A stretch of 32,054 bases of DNA from Desulfuromusa sp. (lineage in GTDB: Bacteria; Desulfobacterota; Desulfuromonadia; Desulfuromonadales; Geopsychrobacteraceae). Within the stretch, counting starts at the first letter, position 1. Each line of letters begins with the position of its first letter. A program made the translations under genes and the position numbers. The stretch lies in NCBI GenBank assembly GCA_029933365.1, contig JAOZOH010000027.1, forward strand, positions 1 through 32,054, given 5' to 3'. Shown piece after piece: positions 8,078 through 16,517 of the stretch. The notes beneath the pieces are model-generated. The model did not search any database and had not been told where the DNA came from. It saw nothing but the letters and a program-made list of their open reading frames with translations.

Positions 8078-9601
8078 ATGAAAAAAGTCTTTGTTTTGCT
8101 GTTGGGTTTATTGATCTGTGCCGGAGCTGTCAATGCTAAGACCCTGAAGATTGGCATGTCTTCAGATGCCCGTTCGATGGATCCGTATTTTCACAACGAA
8201 ACCACAACGAACTCAATGCTGTCTAATGTTTTTGAGGGACTCACCTATTTTGATAAAGATCTCAATGTTTATCCGGTGCTGGCCGAGTCCTGGAAAGTGG
8301 TTGGGGAGAATACCTGGGAATTCAAACTGCGCAAGGGAGTCAAATTTCATAACGGTAATCCGTTTAATGCTGATGATGTCATTTTTTCCATTGATCGAAT
8401 CAAGAACTGGGATAAGTCCGGGTTCAAGTCAAAGGTCAACATGATTAAATCATTTAAAAAAGTGGATGATTACACAGTTCAGATTACCACCAAAGGGCCT
8501 TACCCGATTCTGCTGCGGAAGCTCTCTTATGTCAGAATTCTTGATGCTGAATATTGTGCTGACAAAGACGCCGCTTTTCTGGGCCTGAATCCGGTTGGAA
8601 CCGGGCCGTATAAGTTTGTAGCGTGGAGAAAAGGTGAGAGTTTTACCATTACTGCGAACCCGAATTATTGGCGTGCCCAACCTTTCTACTCCGATGTTGT
8701 TTTCAAGCCCCTGACAAATAATGCGACCCGCGTTGCTGCAGCTTTGAGTGGGGAAGTTGATATTATCGACAAAATTCCAGTCATGGACGTTCAGCGGATT
8801 AAGAATGCTGCGAAATTGAACTTCTTTATGCAACCGGGTTTACGGCTGATCTATCTGCAAATGGATCAGGGTCGGCTGGAAACCCCTTACGTTAAGGGGA
8901 AGAATCCTTTCCTCGATGTCCGGGTGAGGCGTGCTCTCTATCTTGGTATTAATGAGGATTCCATTGTCAAATTCATCATGAAAGGCTTTGCTGTTCCAGC
9001 GGGACAGCTCAATCCTGATGTCGTTTTTGGTTATGACAGCACCATTACCCGACCTGCTTATAATGCCGCCGAGGCCAAGAAACTCCTGGCAAAAGCGGGC
9101 TATCCCAATGGCTTTGAAGTGACTCTGGATGCACCGAACAATCGTTATGTCAATGATGCTCAAATTGCCCAGGCCATCGCTTCAAGTCTGTCCCGGATCG
9201 GTATTAAAGTGAAGGTTAATGCTTTGCCAAAAGCCACCTTCTTCCCCAAAACTGATCGCCTGGACACCAGTCTCTTCCTGATTGGTTGGGCAAGTACCGA
9301 TGGGGATAGCAGTTCTTTCCTCGATGGAATTACCCACACCCATGATAAAGCAGCAGGCTATGGCCGATATAACCGTGGCCGTTATAGCAATGCAAAAGTT
9401 GATGCGCTGATAGAGAAAGCGGGAGTGACTATCGACGAGAAAGAACGCTTGAGCTATCTGATTGAAGCTCAACGGATTGCTCTGGTTGAAGATATGAGTG
9501 TGATACCGTTGCATTATCAGGTTGATCTTTATGCATCGGGGAAGAATATTAAATTTGCTCCGCGTACCGATGGTCATATGTATGTTTATGACATGAAATG
9601 A
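8078..9601 (+). CDS. ABC transporter periplasmic peptide-binding protein 1 (SBP_bac_5, DppA-like)
   Basis: 507 residues with a Sec signal peptide (MKKVFVLLLGLLICAGAVNA, cleavage after VNA). The mature protein shows the family-5 extracellular solute-binding signatures: LKIGMSSDARSMDPYFHNET, the VFEGLTYFD segment, the RKGVKFHNGNPFNADDVIFS block and the NPVGTGPYKF block. It captures oligopeptides or related amides for the DppBCDF-type permease encoded downstream. It is clearly paralogous to the second binding protein at 11951, block by block along its whole length, which points to an old duplication. RBS AGGGAGG. Its stop codon TGA is the first three bases of a palindromic repeat. A further hairpin follows, then the permease gene 251 bases on. 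Confidence 0.93.
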   Translation: MKKVFVLLLGLLICAGAVNAKTLKIGMSSDARSMDPYFHNETTTNSMLSNVFEGLTYFDKDLNVYPVLAESWKVVGENTWEFKLRKGVKFHNGNPFNADDVIFSIDRIKNWDKSGFKSKVNMIKSFKKVDDYTVQITTKGPYPILLRKLSYVRILDAEYCADKDAAFLGLNPVGTGPYKFVAWRKGESFTITANPNYWRAQPFYSDVVFKPLTNNATRVAAALSGEVDIIDKIPVMDVQRIKNAAKLNFFMQPGLRLIYLQMDQGRLETPYVKGKNPFLDVRVRRALYLGINEDSIVKFIMKGFAVPAGQLNPDVVFGYDSTITRPAYNAAEAKKLLAKAGYPNGFEVTLDAPNNRYVNDAQIAQAIASSLSRIGIKVKVNALPKATFFPKTDRLDTSLFLIGWASTDGDSSSFLDGITHTHDKAAGYGRYNRGRYSNAKVDALIEKAGVTIDEKERLSYLIEAQRIALVEDMSVIPLHYQVDLYASGKNIKFAPRTDGHMYVYDMK

Positions 9602-9743
9602 TGGCGTCGCAATAAGTCCGCTCCCCGGCGTTGCAGCATTTTTTCGAGACTTCGACATACAATATGTATGCCTTCACCCTCGAAAAAACACTACGCCTTG
9701 TGGTGCGAAATTTTTGCTTAGCCATCTGATTCTTTTTTGCGAG
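9599..9743. repeat. Nested palindromic repeat, copy 1 (fuller copy)
   Basis: Starts at the TGA stop of binding protein 1 (TGATGGCG) and ends in TTTTTTGCGAG. It folds as concentric stems: ATGGC (9601) with GCCAT (to 9725), GGCGT with ACGCC, TTTTTTCGAG (9639-9648) with CTCGAAAAAA (9679-9688), and CATAC with GTATG at the tip. It shares extended near-identical blocks with 14450-14582, including TATGTATGCCTTC and TTTTTGCTTAGCCATCT. No reading frame in it looks like a gene. Confidence 0.75.
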
Positions 9744-9775
9744 TGTATCAATTATCAGTGAGGTGTAATTTCTCT

Positions 9776-9800
9776 CGGCAGTGTGAAGTTTGCACTGCCG
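9776..9800 (+). promoter_or_regulatory. Hairpin downstream of binding protein 1
   Basis: CGGCAGTG pairs perfectly with CACTGCCG across a nine-base loop, 53 bases before the permease start. There is no T-run, so it is more likely an mRNA-stabilising or processing hairpin than a terminator. Such hairpins often keep binding-protein mRNA in excess over permease mRNA. Confidence 0.5.
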
Positions 9801-9852
9801 GGATATCTTTCAATCTGGAAACTGCAGCTTCCAGGTTTAATGAGGTTGTAGA

Positions 9853-10806
9853 GTGGGAAGATACATATTAAGACGCTTGTTTCATGCTGTGCTGGTCATG
9901 TTTGTGATCAGCTTTATCGTGTTTTTTATCATGTACAAAGCGGGCGACCCAGTTGAGCTGCTGTTGCCTCCCGATGCAACCCAGCAAGAAGTTGTCCAGA
10001 TGCGGCACTATCTGGGGCTGGATAAACCTTTTACTACCCAGTACGCAATATTTCTGAAAAATGCCGTAAAAGGGGATATCGGTAATTCTTACATCTACGG
10101 ACAGCCTGCGGTCGATATTGTTCTTGAACGGTTTCCTGCAACTCTGGAACTGGCATTTTTTGCGATGTTTTTTTCAATTATTCTGGGAATACCCATGGGG
10201 GTCATTGCGTCAGTTAAACCCAAGGCGCTCCTCAGTCGTGGAATCATGTTTTTTTCTTTGGCAGGTATTTCTATCCCGATATTCTGGACCGGCATGGTGT
10301 TCGTGCTGATCTGTTCAATCTATCTTGGTATCCTGCCGTCATCTGGACGGGGCGAGGTGCAGTTTTTCTCCAGTGCTTTTACTTGGGATGGAATCAAGCA
10401 TCTGGTTATGCCGGTGATGACCTTAACCCTGTTTCAACTGGCATTGATTATCCGGCTGACCCGAACCGGAATGATGGAAGTTCTGATGCAGGACTATATC
10501 AAGCTAGCTAAGGCCAAAGGATTACCAAACCGAGTTGTTGTTTATTACCATGCTTTGAAAAATACACTGATCCCCGTTATTACCGTTATCGGTATTCAGT
10601 TCGGCCAACTCATTGCTTTTACGATTGTTACGGAAACAATTTTTGCCTGGCCCGGAACCGGCAAATTAATTATTGACTCGATTCAGAATCTGGATCGACC
10701 GATTGTGGTTGCCTACCTGTTGATGGTGTCTTTCATTTTTGTCATTATCAATTTTATGGTTGATGTGATCTATACCTTTGTGGATCCGAGGGTCAGGGTT
10801 AAATAA
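9853..10806 (+). CDS. Peptide ABC transporter permease, DppB-like
   Basis: A 317-residue inner-membrane permease. The N-terminal motif RYILRRLFHAVLVMFVISFIVFF is typical of DppB/OppB. A periplasmic segment (PVELLLPPDATQQEVVQMR) precedes the remaining five helices. The cytoplasmic EAA loop (LAKAKGLPNRVVVYYHALKNTLIPVI), which contacts the ATPases, is intact. The C-terminus DVIYTFVDPRVR is also typical of the family. It starts with GTG preceded by GAGG at seven bases. Its usual neighbour, permease C, is 2.8 kb downstream, separated by an amidohydrolase and a second binding protein. It presumably forms the channel with that permease. Confidence 0.93.
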   Translation: MGRYILRRLFHAVLVMFVISFIVFFIMYKAGDPVELLLPPDATQQEVVQMRHYLGLDKPFTTQYAIFLKNAVKGDIGNSYIYGQPAVDIVLERFPATLELAFFAMFFSIILGIPMGVIASVKPKALLSRGIMFFSLAGISIPIFWTGMVFVLICSIYLGILPSSGRGEVQFFSSAFTWDGIKHLVMPVMTLTLFQLALIIRLTRTGMMEVLMQDYIKLAKAKGLPNRVVVYYHALKNTLIPVITVIGIQFGQLIAFTIVTETIFAWPGTGKLIIDSIQNLDRPIVVAYLLMVSFIFVIINFMVDVIYTFVDPRVRVK

Positions 10807-10823
10807 TTTCGAATGGGAAATGG

Positions 10824-11951
10824 ATGAAAATATTTACTGATTATGAACAGGAAGCGCGTGGTTTATTGGAAGATCTGGGGCGCATTGCCGAACCTTCTTT
10901 CAAGGAGTTTAAAACCACCCAATATATTCTCAATTTTTTGCATGAGAATAATATCCCGGTAGATAATGCTTTTGAAACCGGCTGTTTCGGGACGATCGAT
11001 TGTGGTGCCCCAAAAACCATAGCTCTGCGAGCCGATATTGATGCCTTGCCAGCTAACGCGGAAGGGACCGTGTTTAAACATCTGTGTGGGCATCATTCCC
11101 ACACCTCAATGTTGTTATTGGCGTTAAAATATCTGGTACAGCATAAAGATGAATTGAAAGTGAATATCCGCTATATCTTCCAACCAGCAGAGGAAGTGGG
11201 CGGTGGGGCCCCTTTTATGATGGATAAGGGGTGTTTGGAGGGTTGTTTAGAGGTCTATGGTGTCCACGTCGATCCCCATCAGAAACTTGGAGATATCCTG
11301 TTAAAAGCGGGTGAGTTTATGGCTGGTGCGGCGATGTTCGATATTAAATTTACCGGCAACAGCACCCACGCGGCCTATCCACATACTGGTGACGATGTCC
11401 TGACGGCTGCCGCCGATTATGTAAATCTTTGCCAGAAAATTATTTCTCGATTCAAAAATCCGATCAAAAAAGCGGTGTTGTCTTTTACGCAGATCACTGG
11501 CGGTCAAGCGCACAATATCCTCGCCGAGGAATTACTGATCAAAGGCACCTATCGTTATTTTGATATTGATGTCAAAGATCTGATTGAGCGGAAGATGCGG
11601 GACATCGGTGCTGCCATCAAGCTGATTTATGGGGTTGATATCGAGATCTCAGCGGTGGAAGGGACGGTTCCGCTGCATAATAATCCCGAGTTGACAGAGA
11701 AATTGACTGAAATCTTTTCTGGATCAGAGCTCCATGTCAATACGGAACTGGATCCGATGATGGGTGGCGAAGATTTCTCTTTCTATCTCAATCAATGCCC
11801 GGGGGTATTTGTGAAACTTGGAGTTGCCGGGAAGTCGGACCATCCTCCACTGCATAATAAAGATTTCTTTGTGCCGGTTGAAGCCGTTCTTCTCGGTGCC
11901 AGTTTTTGGATCGAATTTGTGACGAATCAACTAATTAAAAAGGAGATGTAA
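10824..11951 (+). CDS. M20D-family amidohydrolase (HipO/AbgB-like)
   Basis: A 375-residue cytoplasmic metal-dependent amidohydrolase of the aminoacylase/hippurate-hydrolase group. Visible motifs are ALRADIDALP (65-75), CGHHSHT (88-94), FQPAEEVGGG (119-128, with E123/E124), the lid-domain start STHAAYPHTGDD and the C-terminal GGEDFSFY. Relatives deacylate N-acyl amino acids, hippurate or p-aminobenzoyl-glutamate. Position 91 is His where the family motif is CGHD, an unusual change next to the metal ligands. It sits between permease B (17 bases upstream) and the second binding protein, whose ATG overlaps its TAA stop by one base, so it is translationally coupled into the transport operon. No strong RBS is seen. 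It probably processes imported acylated or amide-linked amino acids. Confidence 0.85.
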   Translation: MKIFTDYEQEARGLLEDLGRIAEPSFKEFKTTQYILNFLHENNIPVDNAFETGCFGTIDCGAPKTIALRADIDALPANAEGTVFKHLCGHHSHTSMLLLALKYLVQHKDELKVNIRYIFQPAEEVGGGAPFMMDKGCLEGCLEVYGVHVDPHQKLGDILLKAGEFMAGAAMFDIKFTGNSTHAAYPHTGDDVLTAAADYVNLCQKIISRFKNPIKKAVLSFTQITGGQAHNILAEELLIKGTYRYFDIDVKDLIERKMRDIGAAIKLIYGVDIEISAVEGTVPLHNNPELTEKLTEIFSGSELHVNTELDPMMGGEDFSFYLNQCPGVFVKLGVAGKSDHPPLHNKDFFVPVEAVLLGASFWIEFVTNQLIKKEM

Positions 11952-13477
11952 TGAAAAAATTACTTTTAACTCTGACGGTATTTTTCCTGTTTGTCGGCTC
12001 TTCATTTGCCGCAACACTGAATCTGGGGGTGGCCTCGGAGGCGATCACTTTAGATCCCTATGTTCAGAATGAAACAGCAACAAGTTCTACACTGAGTAAT
12101 ATTTTTGATACGCTGATTCGATTTGATGCTGATTATCAGTTGGTTCCAGGGCTGGCAACAGCCTGGAAAGCTCTCAGTGACACCACTTGGGAAATGAAAT
12201 TGAGAAAAGGGGTCACTTTCCATAACGGTAATGCTTTTAATGCCGATGACGTGCTGTTTTCGTTCGATAGATTCAAGAACTGGGAGCGTTCTGGTTTTAA
12301 AGGTAAAGTCAGTGCTATTGAAAAAGTGGAGAAAAAGGATGCTTATACTGTCGTGTTTACGACAAAAGGCCCCTATCCTCTATTTCCCCGTAAAATGACT
12401 TATATGAGAATCATGGATGACAAGTACTGTTCCGATAAAACTCCGGAATTTCTTGGTACCCATCCGGTTGGAACGGGTCCTTATGTTTTTGATAAGTGGA
12501 TTAAAGGGGCAACTCTGACACTGAATGCCAATGCAAAATACTGGGCGGGAGTGCCAAGTTTTGAACGAGTTGTTTTCAAGGCTCTGACCAATGATTCGAC
12601 TCGGGTGGCAGCGATACTCAGCAATGAAGTTGATTTGATTAACCGGGTTCCGGTGAAAGATATCAACCGGGTCAAAGGGAGTAAAAACTTTATTCAGAAA
12701 CCTGGTTTGCGTCTTATCTATCTGCAGATGGATCATCCCCGGGCAGACAGTCCCTATGTGACCGGAAAGATTAACCCCTTTGCTGATATTCGAGTCAGAC
12801 GCGCCATCTACTATGCAATCAATGAAAACAATATTGTCAAGTACATCATGAATGGTTTCGCTGAACCTGCCGGACAGTTCCAGCCAAACGTTGTCTTTGG
12901 TTTCGATGACAGTATCAAACGGGTTAGCTTTGACCCTGCAAAGGCAAAACAACTGCTGGCAGAAGCTGGCTACCCTGATGGGTTTGAAGTTGTTCTCGAT
13001 GCTCCGAATAACCGCTATATCAATGATGAGCAAATTGCGCAAGCGGTTGCATCTGACTTGGCAAAGGTCAAGATCAAGGTCAAAGTTAACGCCATGCCAA
13101 AGTCTGCTTATTTCCCCAAGGTTAACAGCTCCGATTCTTCCTTTAATATGCTTGGTTGGTCCAATAGTGATGGCGATGCCAGCTCATTTTTGGATGCTTG
13201 TGTCCATAGCTATAATCCGGATAAAGGTTACGGACGTTATAACGGTGGTCGCTACAGTAATGCAGAAGTTGATCAACTTATCGAAACCTCTGATATCACA
13301 ATTGACCAGGTAGAGCGTTTGAAGTTGATGAAGAAAGTGCAGAAAATTGCCCTTCAGGGTGACCAGAATATTATCCCGCTCCATTATCAGGTTGATCTGT
13401 ACGCATATAACAACAAAATTAATTTTAAACCACGGATAGACAGTCATCTTTATGTTTTCGAAATGAGTAAAAAGTAA
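11951..13477 (+). CDS. ABC transporter periplasmic peptide-binding protein 2 (SBP_bac_5, DppA-like)
   Basis: 508 residues with a Sec signal peptide (MKKLLLTLTVFFLFVGSSFA, cleavage after SFA). It has the same family-5 solute-binding blocks as the protein at 8078: LNLGVASEAITLDPYVQNET, RKGVTFHNGNAFNADDVLFS, HPVGTGPYVF, DAPNNRYINDEQIAQAVASDL and the C-terminal NIIPLHYQVDLYAYNNKINF. Differences are scattered throughout, so it is a diverged paralogue that may bind a different peptide or acyl-amino acid but feeds the same permease. RBS GGAG. The ATG overlaps the amidohydrolase stop (TAATG). A strong hairpin follows its stop, and the second permease begins 120 bases later. Confidence 0.93.
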   Translation: MKKLLLTLTVFFLFVGSSFAATLNLGVASEAITLDPYVQNETATSSTLSNIFDTLIRFDADYQLVPGLATAWKALSDTTWEMKLRKGVTFHNGNAFNADDVLFSFDRFKNWERSGFKGKVSAIEKVEKKDAYTVVFTTKGPYPLFPRKMTYMRIMDDKYCSDKTPEFLGTHPVGTGPYVFDKWIKGATLTLNANAKYWAGVPSFERVVFKALTNDSTRVAAILSNEVDLINRVPVKDINRVKGSKNFIQKPGLRLIYLQMDHPRADSPYVTGKINPFADIRVRRAIYYAINENNIVKYIMNGFAEPAGQFQPNVVFGFDDSIKRVSFDPAKAKQLLAEAGYPDGFEVVLDAPNNRYINDEQIAQAVASDLAKVKIKVKVNAMPKSAYFPKVNSSDSSFNMLGWSNSDGDASSFLDACVHSYNPDKGYGRYNGGRYSNAEVDQLIETSDITIDQVERLKLMKKVQKIALQGDQNIIPLHYQVDLYAYNNKINFKPRIDSHLYVFEMSKK

Positions 13478-13488
13478 CCAGGTAACAA

Positions 13489-13518
13489 CTGCTGCAGAGG
13501 TGGTTATCTCTGCAGCAG
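13489..13518 (+). promoter_or_regulatory. Hairpin downstream of binding protein 2
   Basis: CTGCTGCAGAG pairs perfectly with CTCTGCAGCAG over an eight-base loop, 11 bases after the stop. It lacks a T-run and transcription must continue to permease C, so it is likely a 3' stabiliser/processing hairpin or a partial attenuator. Confidence 0.55.
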
Positions 13519-13597
13519 TGCTAGTGAATCAGTGTAACAAATGGCAGGCTTGTGATTCTCTCAAATTGATTTTTAGAGGTTTGGGGTCGAGATTGTA

Positions 13598-14452
13598 ATG
13601 AAATTTTTTGAAAATGAGATAGTTGCTGAATTCTTTGAAGATAAACTGGCTGTCGCTGGAGTTTTTATCTTTATTTTCTTTCTTTTCTGCGCTCTATTTC
13701 CTTCGGTTCTTTCTCCACAGAATCCCTATGATCTGGAACAGTTATTTTTAGAGAATAGCTTTAAACCTCCTTTTGGAGAGTTTTGGCTCGGTGCTGATGA
13801 ACAGGGACGGGATATTCTCAGTGCGATTATGTACGGCTTAAGAATTTCTCTGTATGTCGGCATTGCCAGCACCTTGCTGTCGGTTTTTATTGGTTTGATT
13901 GTTGGGCTGGTTTCAGGCTATTTCGGTGGCATTGTCGATACGGTTATCATGCGGATTGCTGATATTCAGCTGTCTTTTCCCGCCATTCTGGTTGCTCTGA
14001 TTATTATGGCACTGTGGGGGCAGGGGGTAACCAAAATTGTTATCGCCATTACCATTGTTAACTGGGTTTATTACGCTCGGACCGCCAGGGGTGTGGTGCT
14101 CTCGGAAAAAGAGAAGGACTATGCCCAATCGGCTAAAGCGCTGGGAATGAACAGTATCGGCATTATGGTTAAAGAGATTCTGCCGAATATCATGGCGCCG
14201 ATTATTGTTATTGCAACAGTCAGAATTGCCAATGCCATTATTTTGGAAGCAACCCTGAGTTTTCTTGGTCTGGGGGTTCCGATTACCGAGCCCTCGCTGG
14301 GGTCACTTATCTCCAACGGTTACCAGGTTCTGTTCAGTGGTTACTGGTGGGGGTCGGTTTTTCCCGGGGTGGTTCTGATGCTCCTGGTTATCTCAATCAA
14401 CCTGATTGGCGACAGGTTGCGTGACGTGATGAATCCGAGGTTGAAGCGATGA
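13598..14452 (+). CDS. Peptide ABC transporter permease, DppC-like
   Basis: A 284-residue inner-membrane permease with six predicted helices. The DppC/OppC signatures are present: NPYDLEQLFLENSFKPP, then GADEQGRDILSAIMYGLRISL in the periplasmic-to-TM2 region, the EAA loop (DYAQSAKALGMNSIGIMVKEILPNI) and the end block LEATLSFLGLGVPITEPSLGSLI. It pairs with the DppB-like permease at 9853. Its TGA stop is again the first three bases of a palindromic repeat, copy 2 of the one after binding protein 1. The ATPase gene begins 135 bases downstream, just beyond that repeat. Confidence 0.93.
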   Translation: MKFFENEIVAEFFEDKLAVAGVFIFIFFLFCALFPSVLSPQNPYDLEQLFLENSFKPPFGEFWLGADEQGRDILSAIMYGLRISLYVGIASTLLSVFIGLIVGLVSGYFGGIVDTVIMRIADIQLSFPAILVALIIMALWGQGVTKIVIAITIVNWVYYARTARGVVLSEKEKDYAQSAKALGMNSIGIMVKEILPNIMAPIIVIATVRIANAIILEATLSFLGLGVPITEPSLGSLISNGYQVLFSGYWWGSVFPGVVLMLLVISINLIGDRLRDVMNPRLKR

Positions 14453-14582
14453 TGGCGTTGCAAAAAGTCCGATCTATGGCGTTGCCGCCTCTTATGTATG
14501 CCTTCGTCCTTGAAAAAACACGACGCCTTGTAGGACGAAATTTTTGCTTAGCCATCTTATTCTTAGCCTTTTTTTTGCGAGC
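14450..14582. repeat. Nested palindromic repeat, copy 2 (internally shortened)
   Basis: Begins at the TGA stop of permease C with the same TGATGGCG as copy 1 and ends TTTTTTTTGCGAG, five bases before the ATPase start. The outer arms ATGGCGTTGCAAAAA (14452-14466) and TTTTTGCTTAGCCAT (14541-14555) pair at 12 of 15 positions. Compared with copy 1 it has lost the left half of the inner TTTTTTCGAG stem. It supplies the leader of the ATPase gene, which has no clear Shine-Dalgarno. Confidence 0.75.
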
Positions 14583-14587
14583 ACATC

Positions 14588-15556
14588 ATGAGTGAAATGC
14601 TGCGGGTTGAAAACCTGAATACCTATTTCGATACCCGGAAAGGGCTTGTCAAAGCAGTCGATGGCATTTCGTTCTCTATCGACAAAGGTGAAATTTTAGG
14701 GATTGTCGGGGAGTCTGGTGCTGGAAAATCCATTACCGGATTTTCGTTGATAAATCTGATCGACAGCCCTGGAGAAATTGTTGCGGGGCAGATTTTATTT
14801 AATGATCGTGACCTGGTTCAATTGTCTGAGGACGAATTGAGCGAAATCCGTGGTGGTGAGATATCGATGATATTTCAAGATCCGCAAATGTCTTTGAATC
14901 CAGTTATCACCATCGGTAAACAACTGGTCGAGACTGTGACCTACCATAATCCTGAGACCAGCAAAAAGGCTGCTTATAAAAAAGCGGTGGAAATGTTAGA
15001 GCTGGTTGGAATGCCGGCTCCAGAAAAACGGATGGCGAGTTACCCACACCAATTATCAGGGGGGATGAAACAACGCGTCGTTATTGCCATGGCACTGATT
15101 AACAGCCCTAAATTATTAATTGCTGATGAGCCGACCACCGCTCTGGATGTCACAATCCAGGCGCAGATTCTTTTTCTGATGAAAAAACTGACAAAAGAAT
15201 TTGGTTCTTCGCTCATTCTGATTACCCATGATATCGCCGTTGTGGCACAGATGTGCGATAAGATTGCGGTTATGTATGCCGGGCGGATTGTCGAGTATGG
15301 CAGTAACAAGGATGTCCTCTATAACCCCAAACATCCGTATACCAAGGGGTTAATTCAGTGTTTACCGAAGTTGAATGAAGAAAAAGATCGCCTTTACCAG
15401 ATCCCCGGAGTGATGCCTTCTTTGCTGCACTTACCGGAAGGTTGTTACTTCAGTGATCGTTGCCCTTATGCTGATGATGAATGTAAAGTTTATCCAAAAA
15501 CGATAACACTAGAAGGTCGATTAGTATCATGTCACAAAGTCAATCAAATATCCTGA
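14588..15556 (+). CDS. Peptide ABC transporter ATP-binding protein, DppD-like
   Basis: A 322-residue cytoplasmic ATPase: Walker A GESGAGKS (41-48), Q-loop in MIFQDPQMSLNP, ABC signature LSGGMKQRV, Walker B LLIADEPTTALD and H-loop ILITHD. The C-terminal oligopeptide-transporter extension includes HPYTKGLIQCLP and a cysteine set (CYFSDRCPYADDEC...SCH) that in DppD/OppD homologues can bind an iron-sulfur cluster. It heterodimerises with the next gene product to drive the DppB/DppC channel. The start ATG has only a weak GCGAG in front, contributed by the palindromic repeat. Its 3' end overlaps the DppF-like gene by 28 bases. Confidence 0.93.
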   Translation: MSEMLRVENLNTYFDTRKGLVKAVDGISFSIDKGEILGIVGESGAGKSITGFSLINLIDSPGEIVAGQILFNDRDLVQLSEDELSEIRGGEISMIFQDPQMSLNPVITIGKQLVETVTYHNPETSKKAAYKKAVEMLELVGMPAPEKRMASYPHQLSGGMKQRVVIAMALINSPKLLIADEPTTALDVTIQAQILFLMKKLTKEFGSSLILITHDIAVVAQMCDKIAVMYAGRIVEYGSNKDVLYNPKHPYTKGLIQCLPKLNEEKDRLYQIPGVMPSLLHLPEGCYFSDRCPYADDECKVYPKTITLEGRLVSCHKVNQIS

Positions 15557-16497
15557 AAATAGAAAATGTTGAGAAGATTTTCGAGATCAAAGTCTCGTCT
15601 TTCAAATCAAAAAATCTCTACGCCCTGAATAAGATTACCCTGGAAGTTGAAAGAGGGAAGACAATTTCGGTGGTCGGGGAGAGTGGTTGTGGGAAAACGA
15701 CCCTTGGTAAGGTCGTGTCGGGTCTTTATCAGGCAGAAAAGGGGACGATTGTTTTTCATGATCAGGATATCGCGCACAAGAAACCTCATCAGCGGGGTCT
15801 TTTACAAAAAGATATTCAGATGATTTTCCAGGATCCCTATTCTTCTCTGAACCCAAGAAAAAAGGTCAGAGATATTCTGGAACAACCGCTGAAAATTCAT
15901 ACCAAGCTCAATAAAGAAGAACGGATGGCCGCAATCGAAAAAACCTGTGCCGATGTCGGGATTGATCTGGGATATTTAAGCCGTTACCCGCACCAGTTTT
16001 CTGGTGGACAACGCCAACGGATTGCTATTGCCCGGGCCATTATTCTGAATCCAGAGCTGGTGATTGCCGATGAGCCGATTTCAGCACTGGATGTATCCAT
16101 TCAGGCCCAGGTTTTAAATCTGATGATGGATCTGCAGGAAAAACTCAATCTGACCTATCTGTTTATCACTCATGATATCAGCGTTGTGAAACATCTCAGT
16201 GACTATGTCGCCGTTATGTATCTTGGTGAAATTGTTGAGTATGGAACCAAGGAGCAGATTTTCAGCAATCCACAACACCCTTACACAAAAATGCTGTTTT
16301 TAGCTGTCCCTGATATTGATAATCCGATATTGAGTGAAAAAGTTCTGGAAACTGGTGAAATTCCAAGTCCGATTGATCTGCCTGACGGCTGTTATTTTGC
16401 CGGCAGGTGTCCACTGAAAGATGCTGATTGCGAAAAAGAGCATCCGCCATTAGTGGATAAAGGGAATCAATATAAGGTACGCTGTATTAAGGTTTAG
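15529..16497 (+). CDS. Peptide ABC transporter ATP-binding protein, DppF-like
   Basis: A 322-residue cytoplasmic ATPase: Walker A GESGCGKT (50-57), Q-loop [15 protein letters not shown], signature [14 protein letters not shown], Walker [13 protein letters not shown] and H-loop FITHD. The C-terminal extension has [12 protein letters not shown] and the cysteine set [14 protein letters not shown]. This is the second nucleotide-binding subunit of the transporter. It overlaps the DppD-like gene by 28 bases, so expression is coupled. It is followed 20 bases later by an alpha/beta hydrolase gene on the same strand, with no terminator between. Confidence 0.93.
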   Translation: MSQSQSNILKIENVEKIFEIKVSSFKSKNLYALNKITLEVERGKTISVVGESGCGKTTLGKVVSGLYQAEKGTIVFHDQDIAHKKPHQRGLLQKDIQMIFQDPYSSLNPRKKVRDILEQPLKIHTKLNKEERMAAIEKTCADVGIDLGYLSRYPHQFSGGQRQRIAIARAIILNPELVIADEPISALDVSIQAQVLNLMMDLQEKLNLTYLFITHDISVVKHLSDYVAVMYLGEIVEYGTKEQIFSNPQHPYTKMLFLAVPDIDNPILSEKVLETGEIPSPIDLPDGCYFAGRCPLKDADCEKEHPPLVDKGNQYKVRCIKV

Positions 16498-16517
16498 CAG
16501 CTTGTCGGAATTTGAAT

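Noticed and set aside
12380..13042. 220-codon open frame on the minus strand inside binding protein 2
   Set aside because: It is fully antisense to a clear paralogous binding-protein gene and shows no family features.
9599..14582. CRISPR-like array from recurrent palindromic units
   Set aside because: Only two copies, 4.8 kb apart, with genes between and no regular spacers or cas genes.
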